DNA from: Variovorax sp. J2L1-78
GTDB taxonomy: Bacteria > Pseudomonadota > Gammaproteobacteria > Burkholderiales > Burkholderiaceae_C
Reading direction: 5' to 3'
Assembly: GCF_030317205.1 (NCBI RefSeq)
Contig: NZ_JASZYB010000002.1
Span: forward strand, 300,501-364,500
Length of the DNA: 64,000 nucleotides
In this document: positions 33,380 to 42,421 of the stretch, in pieces
Layout of the letters: every line of letters starts with the position of its first letter
How positions within the stretch are numbered: position 1 is the first letter of the stretch
Position numbers and translations under genes: made by a program
The notes under the pieces: model-generated
Told to the model about the DNA's origin: nothing
Seen by the model: only the letters and a program-made list of their open reading frames with translations
The model's database searches: none

Positions 33380-33853
33380 TTAGAAGCGGAAGTGGCTGAA
33401 GGCCTTGTTGGCCTCGGCCATGCGGTGCACTTCATCGCGCTTCTTCATGGCACCGCCACGGCCTTCCGTGGCTTCCATGAGTTCGTTGGCCAGACGCAGG
33501 GCCATCGACTTCTCGCCACGCTTGCGGGCGGCTTCCTTGATCCAGCGCATCGACAGGGCCAGACGGCGCACCGGGCGCACTTCGACGGGCACCTGGTAGT
33601 TCGCGCCACCGACGCGGCGCGACTTCACTTCGACCATCGGCTTCACATTGTTGATGGCCATCGTGAAGGCTTCCACCGGGTCCTTGCCCGGGTTCTTCTT
33701 CTCGATCTGCTCGAGCGCACCATAAATGATGCGTTCGGCCACAGCCTTCTTGCCGCCTTCCATGATCACGTTCATGAATTTGGACAGCTCGACATTGCCG
33801 AACTTCGGGTCCGGCAGGATTTCACGTTTGGGGACTTCGCGACGACGTGGCAT
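33380..33853 (-). CDS. rpsG: 30S ribosomal protein S7
   Basis: 157 residues: [19 protein letters not shown] and [17 protein letters not shown] are S7 hallmarks. S7 nucleates head assembly; in E. coli it also binds the rpsL-rpsG spacer to repress its own synthesis. Confidence 0.97.
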   Translation of the reverse strand: MPRRREVPKREILPDPKFGNVELSKFMNVIMEGGKKAVAERIIYGALEQIEKKNPGKDPVEAFTMAINNVKPMVEVKSRRVGGANYQVPVEVRPVRRLALSMRWIKEAARKRGEKSMALRLANELMEATEGRGGAMKKRDEVHRMAEANKAFSHFRF

Positions 33854-34000
33854 GTTTCTAACCTCTTTGCTTCAGTTGGCACCGTTTGCGGTACCGCGAG
33901 AGCCAACAAGAACTCTCACTTACTCGACCCGATAGTGGGTCACTTCGTTCGATGTGCCCGCCAAGGCAACCGAACACCGTTGAATCGACAAAAAGAAGGC
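33854..34000 (-). promoter_or_regulatory. rpsL-rpsG spacer, possible S7 control region
   Basis: 147 non-coding bases hold two hairpins on the minus strand: GACCC-GATAG-type (TGACCC/GGGTCG, about 33926-33944) and ACCG-CAAA-CGGT (about 33883-33896), followed by AGAGG before rpsG. Position matches the S7 autoregulation site of E. coli, but the sequence itself is not recognisably similar. Confidence 0.35.
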
Positions 34001-34378
34001 TTAGGCCTTCTTGGGGCGCTTCGCGCCGTACTTGGAACGCGACTGCTTGCGGTCTTTCACGCCTTGCAAGTCGAGCGAACCGCGCACGATGTGGTAGCGA
34101 ACACCGGGCAAGTCCTTGACACGACCGCCACGAACCAGCACCACGCTGTGTTCCTGCAGGTTGTGGCCTTCGCCGCCGATGTAGGAGATGACTTCGAAGC
34201 CGTTGGTCAGGCGGACCTTGGCAACTTTACGAAGCGCCGAGTTGGGCTTCTTAGGCGTCGTGGTGTAGACGCGGGTGCAGACACCGCGGCGTTGCGGCGA
34301 GTTCTGCATGGCAGGGCTCTTCGAATTGATCTTTTCGACCGTTCGACCCTGACGCACCAGTTGATTGATGGTTGGCAT
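34001..34378 (-). CDS. rpsL: 30S ribosomal protein S12
   Basis: 125 residues: [32 protein letters not shown] and [19 protein letters not shown]. The Lys in TPKKPNSA that is changed in streptomycin-resistant mutants is wild type. First gene of the str cluster. Confidence 0.98.
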   Translation of the reverse strand: MPTINQLVRQGRTVEKINSKSPAMQNSPQRRGVCTRVYTTTPKKPNSALRKVAKVRLTNGFEVISYIGGEGHNLQEHSVVLVRGGRVKDLPGVRYHIVRGSLDLQGVKDRKQSRSKYGAKRPKKA

Positions 34379-34459
34379 GAATGAATAAGTCCCAAAACAC
34401 CCCGACCTTGCGCCTCATCGTGACATGAGAGGCCGGGAAATGACGAAAACGTGAAACCC

Positions 34460-34490
34460 TTCGGAAATTTCCGAAAAGCCCGCGAGTATA
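34460..34490 (-). promoter_or_regulatory. rpsL promoter with start-site palindrome
   Basis: A -10 TATACT (34485-34490, minus strand) lies 107 bases upstream of rpsL; the -35 is weak. Ten bases downstream is the perfect 16-base palindrome TTCGGAAATTTCCGAA (34460-34475), which would lie at the first transcribed bases and could be an operator. Confidence 0.45.
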
Positions 34491-34515
34491 GCAGTCCGCC
34501 CAGGTCTTGGGCGTT

Positions 34516-35685
34516 TTACTTGATCCAGAGGCGGATGGCGTCCCAGGCGCGGCCCAGAATGCCGGCCTGCTCCACCGGTTCCAGCACCAGCAGCGGCACC
34601 TCGGCCACCGGCTCGTCACCCAGGATGACCTTGAGCGAACCGACGGCCTGATTCTTGGCGAACGGCGCCACCAGCGGGTCGGGTCGCGCGACCTGCGTTT
34701 TGATCTTGCTGGCCGAACCGGCCGGCACCGACACCACGATCGCCTCCGGACGGCCCAGCTTGACGGTGTCGGACTTGCCTTTCCAGACCGCCGGCGTGGC
34801 CGCGGGCTGGTTGGCGTCGAACAGCTTGACGGCGTCGAAGGCCGTGTAGCCCCAGTTCAGCAGTTTCTGCGATTCGTTGGCGCGCACGTTCTCGCTGGAG
34901 GCACCCAGCACGATCGAGAGCAGCCGTCGGCCGTCGGCCAGGTTCGGGAAGTCGCGCTTGGCCGTCACGATCATGCAGTAGCCGGCGGCATCCGTGTGGC
35001 CGGTCTTCAGGCCGTCGACGGTCGGGTCGCGGAACAGCAGCAGGTTGCGGTTGGTGTCGTTGGTCGACGGCGTGCCCGGGTAGCGGTACTTCTTGATGGC
35101 GTAGTAGTGCACGTACTCCGGGAAGTCGCGCATGAGCCGGGTGGCCAGGATGCTCAGGTCGCGCGCCGTCGTGGTGTGGCCCGGCTCCGTGAGGCCTTCG
35201 GGATTCTTGTAGCTGGTGCCCTTCATGCCGAGCGCCTTGGCCTGCTCGTTCATGAGTTCGATGAAGTGCTCGGCCGTACCGCCCACGGCCTCGGCGAGCG
35301 CCATGGTCGCGTCGTTGCCCGACTGGACGATCATTCCCTTGATCAGGTCGTCGACCGGCACCTGCATCTTCGGGTCTATGAACATGCGCGGCCCCGGCAT
35401 TTTCCAAGCACGCACGCTGATGGGCAGGGTCTGGGTCAGGCTGATCTTCTTGGACTTCAGCGCGTCGAAGACGAGGTACGCCGACATCAGCTTGGTCAGC
35501 GAAGCGGGCTCGACCGGGCTGTCGATGTCCTTCTGCGCCAGCATCTGGTTGGCCGTGACGTCGAGCAGGAGATAGCTGCGGGCAGCAACTTCGGGCGGCA
35601 CCGGCGCCTGGGCCGCAGCCAGCATGCAGAACGATGCGGCGGCAGCCAGCACCAGCGCGCGGAGCGCGTCAGAGATACGCGTCAT
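34516..35685 (-). CDS. dacA: D-alanyl-D-alanine carboxypeptidase (PBP5/6 family)
   Basis: 389 residues. Signal peptide to AQA, then SLTKLMSAY (active Ser and Lys of SxxK), SGNDA (SxN) and DGLKTGHTD (KTG), and a C-terminal amphipathic helix (AGILGRAWDAIRLWIK) for membrane attachment. It trims the terminal D-Ala of peptidoglycan stem peptides. It could equally be named dacC. It precedes a hydrolase-ferredoxin-VanZ group on the same strand. Confidence 0.94.
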   Translation of the reverse strand: MTRISDALRALVLAAAASFCMLAAAQAPVPPEVAARSYLLLDVTANQMLAQKDIDSPVEPASLTKLMSAYLVFDALKSKKISLTQTLPISVRAWKMPGPRMFIDPKMQVPVDDLIKGMIVQSGNDATMALAEAVGGTAEHFIELMNEQAKALGMKGTSYKNPEGLTEPGHTTTARDLSILATRLMRDFPEYVHYYAIKKYRYPGTPSTNDTNRNLLLFRDPTVDGLKTGHTDAAGYCMIVTAKRDFPNLADGRRLLSIVLGASSENVRANESQKLLNWGYTAFDAVKLFDANQPAATPAVWKGKSDTVKLGRPEAIVVSVPAGSASKIKTQVARPDPLVAPFAKNQAVGSLKVILGDEPVAEVPLLVLEPVEQAGILGRAWDAIRLWIK

Positions 35686-35706
35686 GGGAGATGGGAAGAC
35701 CGCAGA

Positions 35707-36339
35707 TCAGCCTGCGCGCAGATGGCGGGCCACGAGATTTTTCAAGAGCGGCAATTGTCCGTGGAAGAAATGGCCACCCCCGGGAACGACTGTGACAGGA
35801 AGTGACTGCGGGCGCGCCCAATCCATCACGGCCGACAGGGCGACCGTGTCGTCGGCCTCGCCATGCACGACCAGCGTGCGCTCGAGCGTGCCCTCGGGCA
35901 ACGGCGGCGGCACGACGCGCGCCACGCTGGTCCCCACGAGCACCACCTGCTGCACCTCGCGCGCCGGCCACAGCGCCTGGAGCGCGTTCACCGTCACGAA
36001 GCCGCCGAAGGAAAAGCCCGCCACGGCGACCGGCCCGTCGGGCGCAACCTGCGCCAGTACCGCCGCGAAGTCCTCGGTCTCGCCGCGCCCTTCGTCGTGC
36101 ACGCCTTCGCTGGCGCCGACGCCGCGGAAGTTGAAGCGCACCGCCGTCCAGCCACTCGCCACGAAGGCGCGGGCCAGCGTCTGCACGACCTTGTTGTCCA
36201 TGGTGCCGCCGAACAGCGGATGCGGGTGGGCGATCACCGCGACGCCGCGCGATGCGGCCGCGTCGGGCGGCAGATCGCGCTGAGCTTCAATGATGCCCAC
36301 CGCGCCTTCCAGGCGGAGTTTTTCGGTCTGAGAATTCAT
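35707..36339 (-). CDS. Alpha/beta hydrolase
   Basis: 210 residues. HPHPLFGGTMDNKVV, FNFRGVGAS and the nucleophile elbow GFSFGG are typical of this compact bacterial family; the catalytic acid and His are probably in HGEADDTV and GGGHFFHG. Substrate unknown. ATG 36339 was chosen; a GTG at 36342 is adjacent. Confidence 0.88.
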   Translation of the reverse strand: MNSQTEKLRLEGAVGIIEAQRDLPPDAAASRGVAVIAHPHPLFGGTMDNKVVQTLARAFVASGWTAVRFNFRGVGASEGVHDEGRGETEDFAAVLAQVAPDGPVAVAGFSFGGFVTVNALQALWPAREVQQVVLVGTSVARVVPPPLPEGTLERTLVVHGEADDTVALSAVMDWARPQSLPVTVVPGGGHFFHGQLPLLKNLVARHLRAG

Positions 36340-36358
36340 CACGGAGGCAGGGTCGGGT

Positions 36359-36721
36359 TCAGCGGCCCACGTCGGGCGGGAGCAGCAGGCGCTCGACCAC
36401 CTGGCCGTTCTTGAGATGCGAGTCGACGATCTCGTCGATGTCGTCGGCGTCGACGAAGGTGTACCAGACGGCCTCCGGGTACACCACGGCCACCGGCCCG
36501 CCGGCGCAGCGGTCGAGGCAGCCCGCCTTGTTGACGCGCACCTTGCCGACGCCGGCCAGGCCCGCCTCCTTCACCTTCGACTTGCAGCGGTCGAAGCCCT
36601 CCTGCGCGTTGTGCTTGGCGCAGGCGTCTTCGCCGTTCTTGCGTTCGTTCAGGCAGAAGAAGATGTGGCGTTCGTAGTAGCCGGGCATGCCGGACGTGCC
36701 GGCCGAGGTGGAAGAAGGCAT
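36359..36721 (-). CDS. Thioredoxin-like [2Fe-2S] ferredoxin
   Basis: 120 residues. Four or more Cys follow the thioredoxin-like ferredoxin pattern: FFCLNERKNGEDAC early, then KAGCLDRCAGGPV. Such proteins carry one electron for unknown partners. Nineteen bases upstream of the hydrolase gene, probably one transcript. Confidence 0.88.
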   Translation of the reverse strand: MPSSTSAGTSGMPGYYERHIFFCLNERKNGEDACAKHNAQEGFDRCKSKVKEAGLAGVGKVRVNKAGCLDRCAGGPVAVVYPEAVWYTFVDADDIDEIVDSHLKNGQVVERLLLPPDVGR

Positions 36722-36730
36722 CGACCGATT

Positions 36731-37843
36731 CTAGGTTTGACGCGTCCGCCGCGACAGCGCCGCCAGCACGTAGCCCAGCGTCGCGAAGGGCCACAGCCAG
36801 CCCAGCCATTGCGCCAGCCCGTGGAAACGGATGAAACGCCCCTGCTCCCAGGTGGCCAGCGTCTGCGCGAAATAGGCGCTCTCGGGCGCCTGGTTGAGCA
36901 GGCTCAGGTGCAGCACCAGCGCCGCCAGCAGCAGGGCGGCGCAGAGCCGCCGCGGCGCACCGAGCAGCAGTACGCCCACGACCACCGCCGCAGCGATGCC
37001 GACCTGCACCGGCAGGCTCAGCCAGGCCCACGCATGCTCCGGGCCCCAACTCAGCGCCGCCGACAGCGCGCTGGCCGCGACACCGGCGGCCAGGATCGCC
37101 GGCATCAGCAGCGCACGCCGCGCCACCGACCGCGTGACCAGGAAGCCCAGCAGGCACGGCACCAGCGCGCCCAGCATGACGCACAGCAGTTCGACGGCCG
37201 GCACCAGCGGCTGCAGTTCGAATTCGCGCAGGGGCATCCAGTCGAGGAAGGGCGTGTCGACCAGCCACTCGGCGATCGCCGCCTCGAGCCGTTCGAACAC
37301 CTGGCCCAGCCCGAAAGTCACCGCCGCCGGAAAGAGCAGCGCGACGGGCCAGAGCGCCAGCAGCACGAGACCGCCGCGTGCGTCGTCGACGAACCAGTAC
37401 GAGCGCGCGCGGCTCCACCGGGCCACCGCTCCGATGCGCTCGAGGCCGGCGGCCAGCACCGCACCAGCGAAAGCACCGAGTGCATTCAGGCCGAGGTCGA
37501 CGTTCGACGGGATGCGTGCCGGCAGGTAGCTCTGCAGCGTTTCCATCGCAAAGGCGATCGCGCTGCCGGCCAGTCCGGCGCGCAGCACCGCCTGCCAACC
37601 GCCGGCCTCCGCGCGCGTGCGCAGCACGGCCAGCGCCATGAGAAAACCCAGCGGGACATAGCCCGCCACGTTGACGCCGAAGTCGAACCCGGTCCAGTAC
37701 TTGGGCCACGGCGCCCACAGGTAGGACCACGGCGCGATGCCCTGGTCGCGCCAGTCGGCGAAGGGATAGAGGCTCGCGTAGACGATCAGCGCCGCGTAGG
37801 CCAGCGCGAGCGGTAGCGCGGCGGTCTTGTGCGGCGTGGTCAC
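36731..37843 (-). CDS. VanZ family membrane protein
   Basis: 370 residues starting at GTG. The N-terminal VanZ-like part (YASLYPFADWRDQG, DFGVNVAGYVPLGFLMAL, PSNVDLGLNALGAFAGAVL) contains the family's conserved DxxxNxxGYxPLG and D-x-x-x-N motifs. About six further membrane helices follow, making it longer than simple VanZ proteins. Function unknown; VanZ itself gives low-level teicoplanin resistance. Confidence 0.85.
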   Translation of the reverse strand: MTTPHKTAALPLALAYAALIVYASLYPFADWRDQGIAPWSYLWAPWPKYWTGFDFGVNVAGYVPLGFLMALAVLRTRAEAGGWQAVLRAGLAGSAIAFAMETLQSYLPARIPSNVDLGLNALGAFAGAVLAAGLERIGAVARWSRARSYWFVDDARGGLVLLALWPVALLFPAAVTFGLGQVFERLEAAIAEWLVDTPFLDWMPLREFELQPLVPAVELLCVMLGALVPCLLGFLVTRSVARRALLMPAILAAGVAASALSAALSWGPEHAWAWLSLPVQVGIAAAVVVGVLLLGAPRRLCAALLLAALVLHLSLLNQAPESAYFAQTLATWEQGRFIRFHGLAQWLGWLWPFATLGYVLAALSRRTRQT

Positions 37844-37874
37844 CGGGCGCTTCGGGCGGTGGGCGGGCGGCGCG

Positions 37875-38303
37875 TCAGAACGGCTTGACGACGACCAGGA
37901 TCACGATGGCCAGCAGCAGCAGCACCGGCAGTTCGTTGAACCAGCGATACCAGCGATGGCTGCGCCGATCGGTGCCGGCTGCGAGCCTGCGCAGGATCAC
38001 GGCGCAGCCGTGGTGGTAGCCGATCACGACCAGCACCAGCGCCAGCTTGGCGTGCATCCATCCGTTGCCCGGACCGCGCCCGATGCCGTAGCCCATCCAC
38101 AGCCAGACGCCGAAGACCAGCGCCGGGACGGCCAGGAACGTAGTGAAGCGCAGCAGCTTGCGCGCCATGAGCAGCAAGCGGGCGCGCTCGGCTTCCGAGC
38201 CGGGCGGCACCATGGCGAGGTTCACGAAGATGCGCGGAAGGTAGAAGAGCCCGGCAAACCAGCTGGCGATGAAGACGATGTGCAGCGATTTGATCCAGAG
38301 CAT
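37875..38303 (-). CDS. hemJ: HemJ-type protoporphyrinogen IX oxidase
   Basis: 142 residues with four membrane helices. The N-terminal KSLHIVFIASWFAGLFYLPR carries the conserved His, and WMHAKLALVLVVIGYHH the second His/Lys pair, of the HemJ (UPF0093) family. HemJ oxidises protoporphyrinogen to protoporphyrin IX in bacteria that lack HemG/HemY. Location beside hemB supports the role; some databases call such proteins CopD-like. Confidence 0.85.
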   Translation of the reverse strand: MLWIKSLHIVFIASWFAGLFYLPRIFVNLAMVPPGSEAERARLLLMARKLLRFTTFLAVPALVFGVWLWMGYGIGRGPGNGWMHAKLALVLVVIGYHHGCAVILRRLAAGTDRRSHRWYRWFNELPVLLLLAIVILVVVKPF

Positions 38304-38340
38304 GGTGGCAGTTTAGTGGCGACAGGCTGGGCTCACGCCA

Positions 38341-38457
38341 TTCCACGCGCGAGGCGCGCTCTTCGCGTGGAACACCGCGGAACGGGCTCCGCCCGTCCGC
38401 CGGTGTTGCCCCCGGTAGGGGTGCGGAGCGCGACACGCAGTGCGCGCGACCTGGGGG
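38341..38457. repeat. Structured intergenic repeat, full copy
   Basis: The stretch holds in order: hairpin TTCCACGCG/CGCGTGGAA (38341-38372), hairpin ACACCG/CGGTGT with inner CGGGC/GCCCG (38372-38406), a CCCCC/GGGG hairpin, and CGACACGCAGTGCG ending in a G-run. A copy at 45252-45330 keeps the nested pairings with different bases. This fills the first third of the 438-base gap between hemJ and hemB. Confidence 0.75.
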
Positions 38458-38470
38458 CGAGAAACAGCCC

Positions 38471-38501
38471 AAAAAAAAGCCCGACGCCAAAGCGTCGGGC
38501 T
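38471..38501 (-). terminator. Terminator of the candidate small RNA
   Basis: Perfect 10-base stem AGCCCGACGC / GCGTCGGGCT with a 4-base loop and eight T on the minus strand. No protein gene ends here, so it needs another transcript as its source. Confidence 0.85.
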
Positions 38502-38573
38502 GGGAAGCCCTTTTGCTGTCACACATCAAGGCACCCGCTCAGGGAGGAAAAGCGGGGAGCGGCAAGCCGCCCA
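38471..38573 (-). ncRNA. Candidate small RNA with anti-SD loop
   Basis: About 103 bases between a strong promoter and a strong terminator, with no plausible reading frame. From the 5' end: hairpin GCGGC-TT-GCCGC (38559-38570), hairpin CCCGCT/AGCGGG (38534-38556) whose 11-base loop TTTCCTCCCTG can pair with Shine-Dalgarno sequences, a single-stranded stretch, and the terminator hairpin (38478-38501) with eight T. This layout is that of base-pairing regulatory RNAs. Family not identified. Confidence 0.65.
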
Positions 38574-38579
38574 GGACAG

Positions 38580-38608
38580 AATTTAACAAAGCAAAATCAA
38601 CGTATCAA
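38580..38608 (-). promoter_or_regulatory. Strong sigma-70 promoter of the candidate small RNA
   Basis: -35 TTGATA (38603-38608), a 17-base spacer and -10 TAAATT (38580-38585) on the minus strand, in an AT-rich island. The predicted start is near 38573. This is the best sigma-70 promoter match noticed in the window. Confidence 0.75.
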
Positions 38609-38630
38609 GCAAATGGTTAACTTTTTCTGA

Positions 38631-39749
<1,119 letters not shown>

Positions 39750-39762
39750 CGCGGCAACGCCC

Positions 39763-40899
39763 GTGCGAATTTTCGAGATCACCGGCTCGCAGGTCGCCGA
39801 GCACGACGCCCTGGCGCCCCTGGCCTTGCCCGGCGCCTGCGCCAACGGCTATCTGTGGCTCTCGCTGACGCGCGACGAGTTCCGCGCGTCGCTGGCCGAT
39901 GTCCAGGGCATCCTGCAGACACTGTGCGGCACGCAGCTGGTCGACCTGCACGTGAGCGACCTGCTCAACGACCAGTTGCCCTCGCACTACGACTACACCT
40001 CGCAGTACGACGTGCTCGTGTTCCGTCGACTGGCCGCGTCCCAGCGTGCCGCGCCGTCGGCCAGCGAACCGCCGACGGCACGCAGCGGCCCGCCGGTGCT
40101 GCGTCGCGTCGACACCCGGCCGGTCGGCTTCGCGGTGTTCGACCGGGTGCTGCTGTCGGTCCATCCGGAAGACGGCGCGGTACGCGACGTGTACGCCGCC
40201 AAGCTGATGGCCGCCGCGCGCAGCGACCGCGGCGACGCCGCAGCACCGGCCCTCGACGTGCGCGCCACCAGCGCGCGCGTGCCGACGGGTCCGGCCGACC
40301 TGATGCTGCGCGTGGTGAACCAGATCGTCGACGCGTACCTGGACCTGCGGCGCGAACTCACGCGCCAGCTCGACCACTGGCAGGCCGAGCTGATCGACCC
40401 GCGCAGCCGCTTCACCAACTGGAGCGCGCTGATGGAAGCGCGCCAGTCGCTGCACCACCTCGACGAGATCTGCGAAGACCAGCGCTCGGCCGTGCAGGAC
40501 TGGATCGACGCGATGGAAACCCTGCCGACGCCCGAGTTGCCCACCGAGTTGCGCGAGCGCGAACTGATCATGGTGCGCAGCCGCGACGTGCTCGAACACA
40601 TCGAGCGCGTGGTGCACCACGTGCGCCGGCTCGAGCAGAACGCCGAGACCGCCGTGCAGATGCACTTCAGCGTGCAGAGCCACCGCGCCAACGACATCAT
40701 GCGGGTGCTGACGGTGCTCACTGCCATCTTCCTGCCGCTCAACCTGATCGCCGGCATCTTCGGGATGAACTTCGAATTCATCCCGCTGGTGCACAAGGCC
40801 GACGGCTTCTGGATCGCGATGGGCTCGATGGGCGTCATCGCGGTGGCACTGGTGCTGGTGTTCTGGCGCAAGCGCTACCTGGCGCGCACCGCCCACTGA
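39763..40899 (+). CDS. corA: CorA family magnesium/cobalt transporter
   Basis: 378 residues. A large soluble domain rich in helices is followed by two C-terminal membrane helices with the signature GMN in IAGIFGMNFEFIP. The start is GTG 13 bases past hemB, with a weak ribosome-binding site. It imports Mg2+ (or exports divalent metals); given the Mg-type HemB next to it, a shared need for Mg is conceivable but unproven. Confidence 0.92.
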   Translation: MRIFEITGSQVAEHDALAPLALPGACANGYLWLSLTRDEFRASLADVQGILQTLCGTQLVDLHVSDLLNDQLPSHYDYTSQYDVLVFRRLAASQRAAPSASEPPTARSGPPVLRRVDTRPVGFAVFDRVLLSVHPEDGAVRDVYAAKLMAAARSDRGDAAAPALDVRATSARVPTGPADLMLRVVNQIVDAYLDLRRELTRQLDHWQAELIDPRSRFTNWSALMEARQSLHHLDEICEDQRSAVQDWIDAMETLPTPELPTELRERELIMVRSRDVLEHIERVVHHVRRLEQNAETAVQMHFSVQSHRANDIMRVLTVLTAIFLPLNLIAGIFGMNFEFIPLVHKADGFWIAMGSMGVIAVALVLVFWRKRYLARTAH

Positions 40900-40909
40900 G
40901 CCCGCACGC

Positions 40910-40948
40910 AAAAAGGCCGGGCGGTGCACTGCACCGTCCGGCCTTTTT
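40910..40948. terminator. Bidirectional terminator between corA and a small exported gene
   Basis: AAAAAGGCCGG-CGGTGC ... GCACCG-CCGGCCTTTTT forms a long stem with A/T-runs on both sides. It can end corA (plus) and the gene at 40995-41342 (minus). Confidence 0.9.
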
Positions 40949-40994
40949 GTCAGAGGTCCGAATCAACCACGGCCGCTCGGCGCGGCCGTCGCGA

Positions 40995-41342
40995 TCACAG
41001 GCCCGCGCGCTTGGTGGCCAGCGAACCGTTCGTGTACTCGGCAGGCACCGTGCTGTTCACGAAGGACTTGCGGTCCAGGTTCTGGTTGGCGGCGTTGGCG
41101 GCGGCCACGGCTTCGGCGGCCACGGCAGCGCGGCTGGCGGGCGACGTCAGGGCCGGCGCCACCTTCGAGCTGCGGTTGATGTTCTGGTCGGGCGCGTTCG
41201 CAGCGGCGACGGCTTCGGCGTCGACCGTGGCACGGCTCTTGACCGACACGACTTGCTGAACGCCGTCGTAGGTTTCAGCTTGGGCGCCGACAGCGGCGAA
41301 AAGGGTCAGGGCTGCAGCGGCGATGATTTGAGCGGTCTTCAT
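40995..41342 (-). CDS. Small exported protein with APDQN repeats
   Basis: 115 residues. Signal peptide MKTAQIIAAAALTLFAAVGAQA. Two repeats: AVAAANAPDQNINRSSKV and AVAAANAANQNLDRKSFV, each after an R-A-x-V-x-A-E-A stretch. It resembles the protein at 14531-14893. Function unknown; such genes are often misnamed in databases. It is divergent from a LysR gene across 170 bases. Confidence 0.75.
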   Translation of the reverse strand: MKTAQIIAAAALTLFAAVGAQAETYDGVQQVVSVKSRATVDAEAVAAANAPDQNINRSSKVAPALTSPASRAAVAAEAVAAANAANQNLDRKSFVNSTVPAEYTNGSLATKRAGL

Positions 41343-41454
41343 TGGTCGTTTCCTCGGATGTTGTTCAAAGATCGGGCAGGCTTCTGGCGGCTGGCCCGTG
41401 CGACGGATTCTCGAAGGAAAATGCGGCGCAAGCCCGCGGAAAAACGAACCACGG

Positions 41455-41473
41455 TGTTCATGAATACGAAACA
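41455..41473 (+). promoter_or_regulatory. Possible LysR operator
   Basis: TGTTC-N8-GAAACA contains the T-N11-A core (TTC-N8-GAA) in the gap between the small exported gene and the LysR start. A better example with the same core lies at 50011-50032 before another LysR gene. Confidence 0.35.
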
Positions 41474-41512
41474 ATCGGACGCGCTGCATCCCAGCCTTTC
41501 CACCGCACACCA

Positions 41513-42418
41513 ATGGACAGCTTCGACCTCCTGAAGACCTTCCGCGAAGTCGCGACACTCGGTAGCTTTTCGCGTGCAGCCAAGCGGCTCGACATGTCGA
41601 AGGCAACCGTCAGCAAGTACGTCGCCGAACTCGAGACCCGCTTCGGCGTGCGGCTGCTCAACCGCTCGACACGCTCGGTGAGCCTGACCGACGCCGGCGC
41701 GCTGCTGCTCGAACGCAGCACGCCCGTGATGGAGATGGTGGCGCTCACGCAGGCCGAGATCCAGGAGCACGCGAGCCGGCCCACCGGCCGCTTGCGCATC
41801 TCGGCCCCGCATGGCATGGGCCAAGGCGACCTGCCCACGCTGCTGGCGCAGTTCATGGGCTACTACCCCGACGTCAGCATCAGCCTGCACCTGAGCAACC
41901 GCACGGTCGACATGGCCGAGGAAGCGATCGATGTCGCCTTGCGCTTCGGGCCCATCGCCGACGACAACCTGATCGTGCGCAAGCTGCTGCAGATGCCGTT
42001 GGTGGTGTGTGCATCGCCGCGGTACTGGAAGAAGCACGGCACGCCCGAACACCCGTCCGATCTGGCCGGCCACGACGCCTTGACGCATTCGCGCCTGGGC
42101 ACGCATCCGCAATGGCGCTTCGATGTGGAAGGCAAGCCGCTGGACGTGTCGGTCAAGAGCCGCATGGACGCCACCGAGGCCGGGCCCTTGATCGTGGTGG
42201 CCCTGCACGGCTTTGGCGTGGTCTACATGCCGGCACTGCTGGTGCAGCCGCACATCGACCGTGGCGAGCTGGTACCGGTGCTCCAGCCCTATGTGCGCAG
42301 CGACATGTGGCTGTCGGCCGCCTACCTCCAGCGGCGCCACAACAGCGCCGCGCTCAAGGCTCTGCTCGACTTCCTGCAGACCCGCATCGGGACCCGCGCG
42401 AAGCCGAGCAAGAAATAG
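41513..42418 (+). CDS. LysR family transcriptional regulator
   Basis: 301 residues. The N-terminal helix-turn-helix (GSFSRAAKRLDMSKATVSKYVAELE) is quoted here by its key residues S-R-A-A-K-R and V-S-K-Y. A periplasmic-binding-type effector domain follows (GRLRISAPHGMGQGDLPTLL). Targets may be the divergent small exported gene or the converging hydrolase. The effector is unknown. Confidence 0.93.
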   Translation: MDSFDLLKTFREVATLGSFSRAAKRLDMSKATVSKYVAELETRFGVRLLNRSTRSVSLTDAGALLLERSTPVMEMVALTQAEIQEHASRPTGRLRISAPHGMGQGDLPTLLAQFMGYYPDVSISLHLSNRTVDMAEEAIDVALRFGPIADDNLIVRKLLQMPLVVCASPRYWKKHGTPEHPSDLAGHDALTHSRLGTHPQWRFDVEGKPLDVSVKSRMDATEAGPLIVVALHGFGVVYMPALLVQPHIDRGELVPVLQPYVRSDMWLSAAYLQRRHNSAALKALLDFLQTRIGTRAKPSKK

Positions 42419-42421
42419 GCG

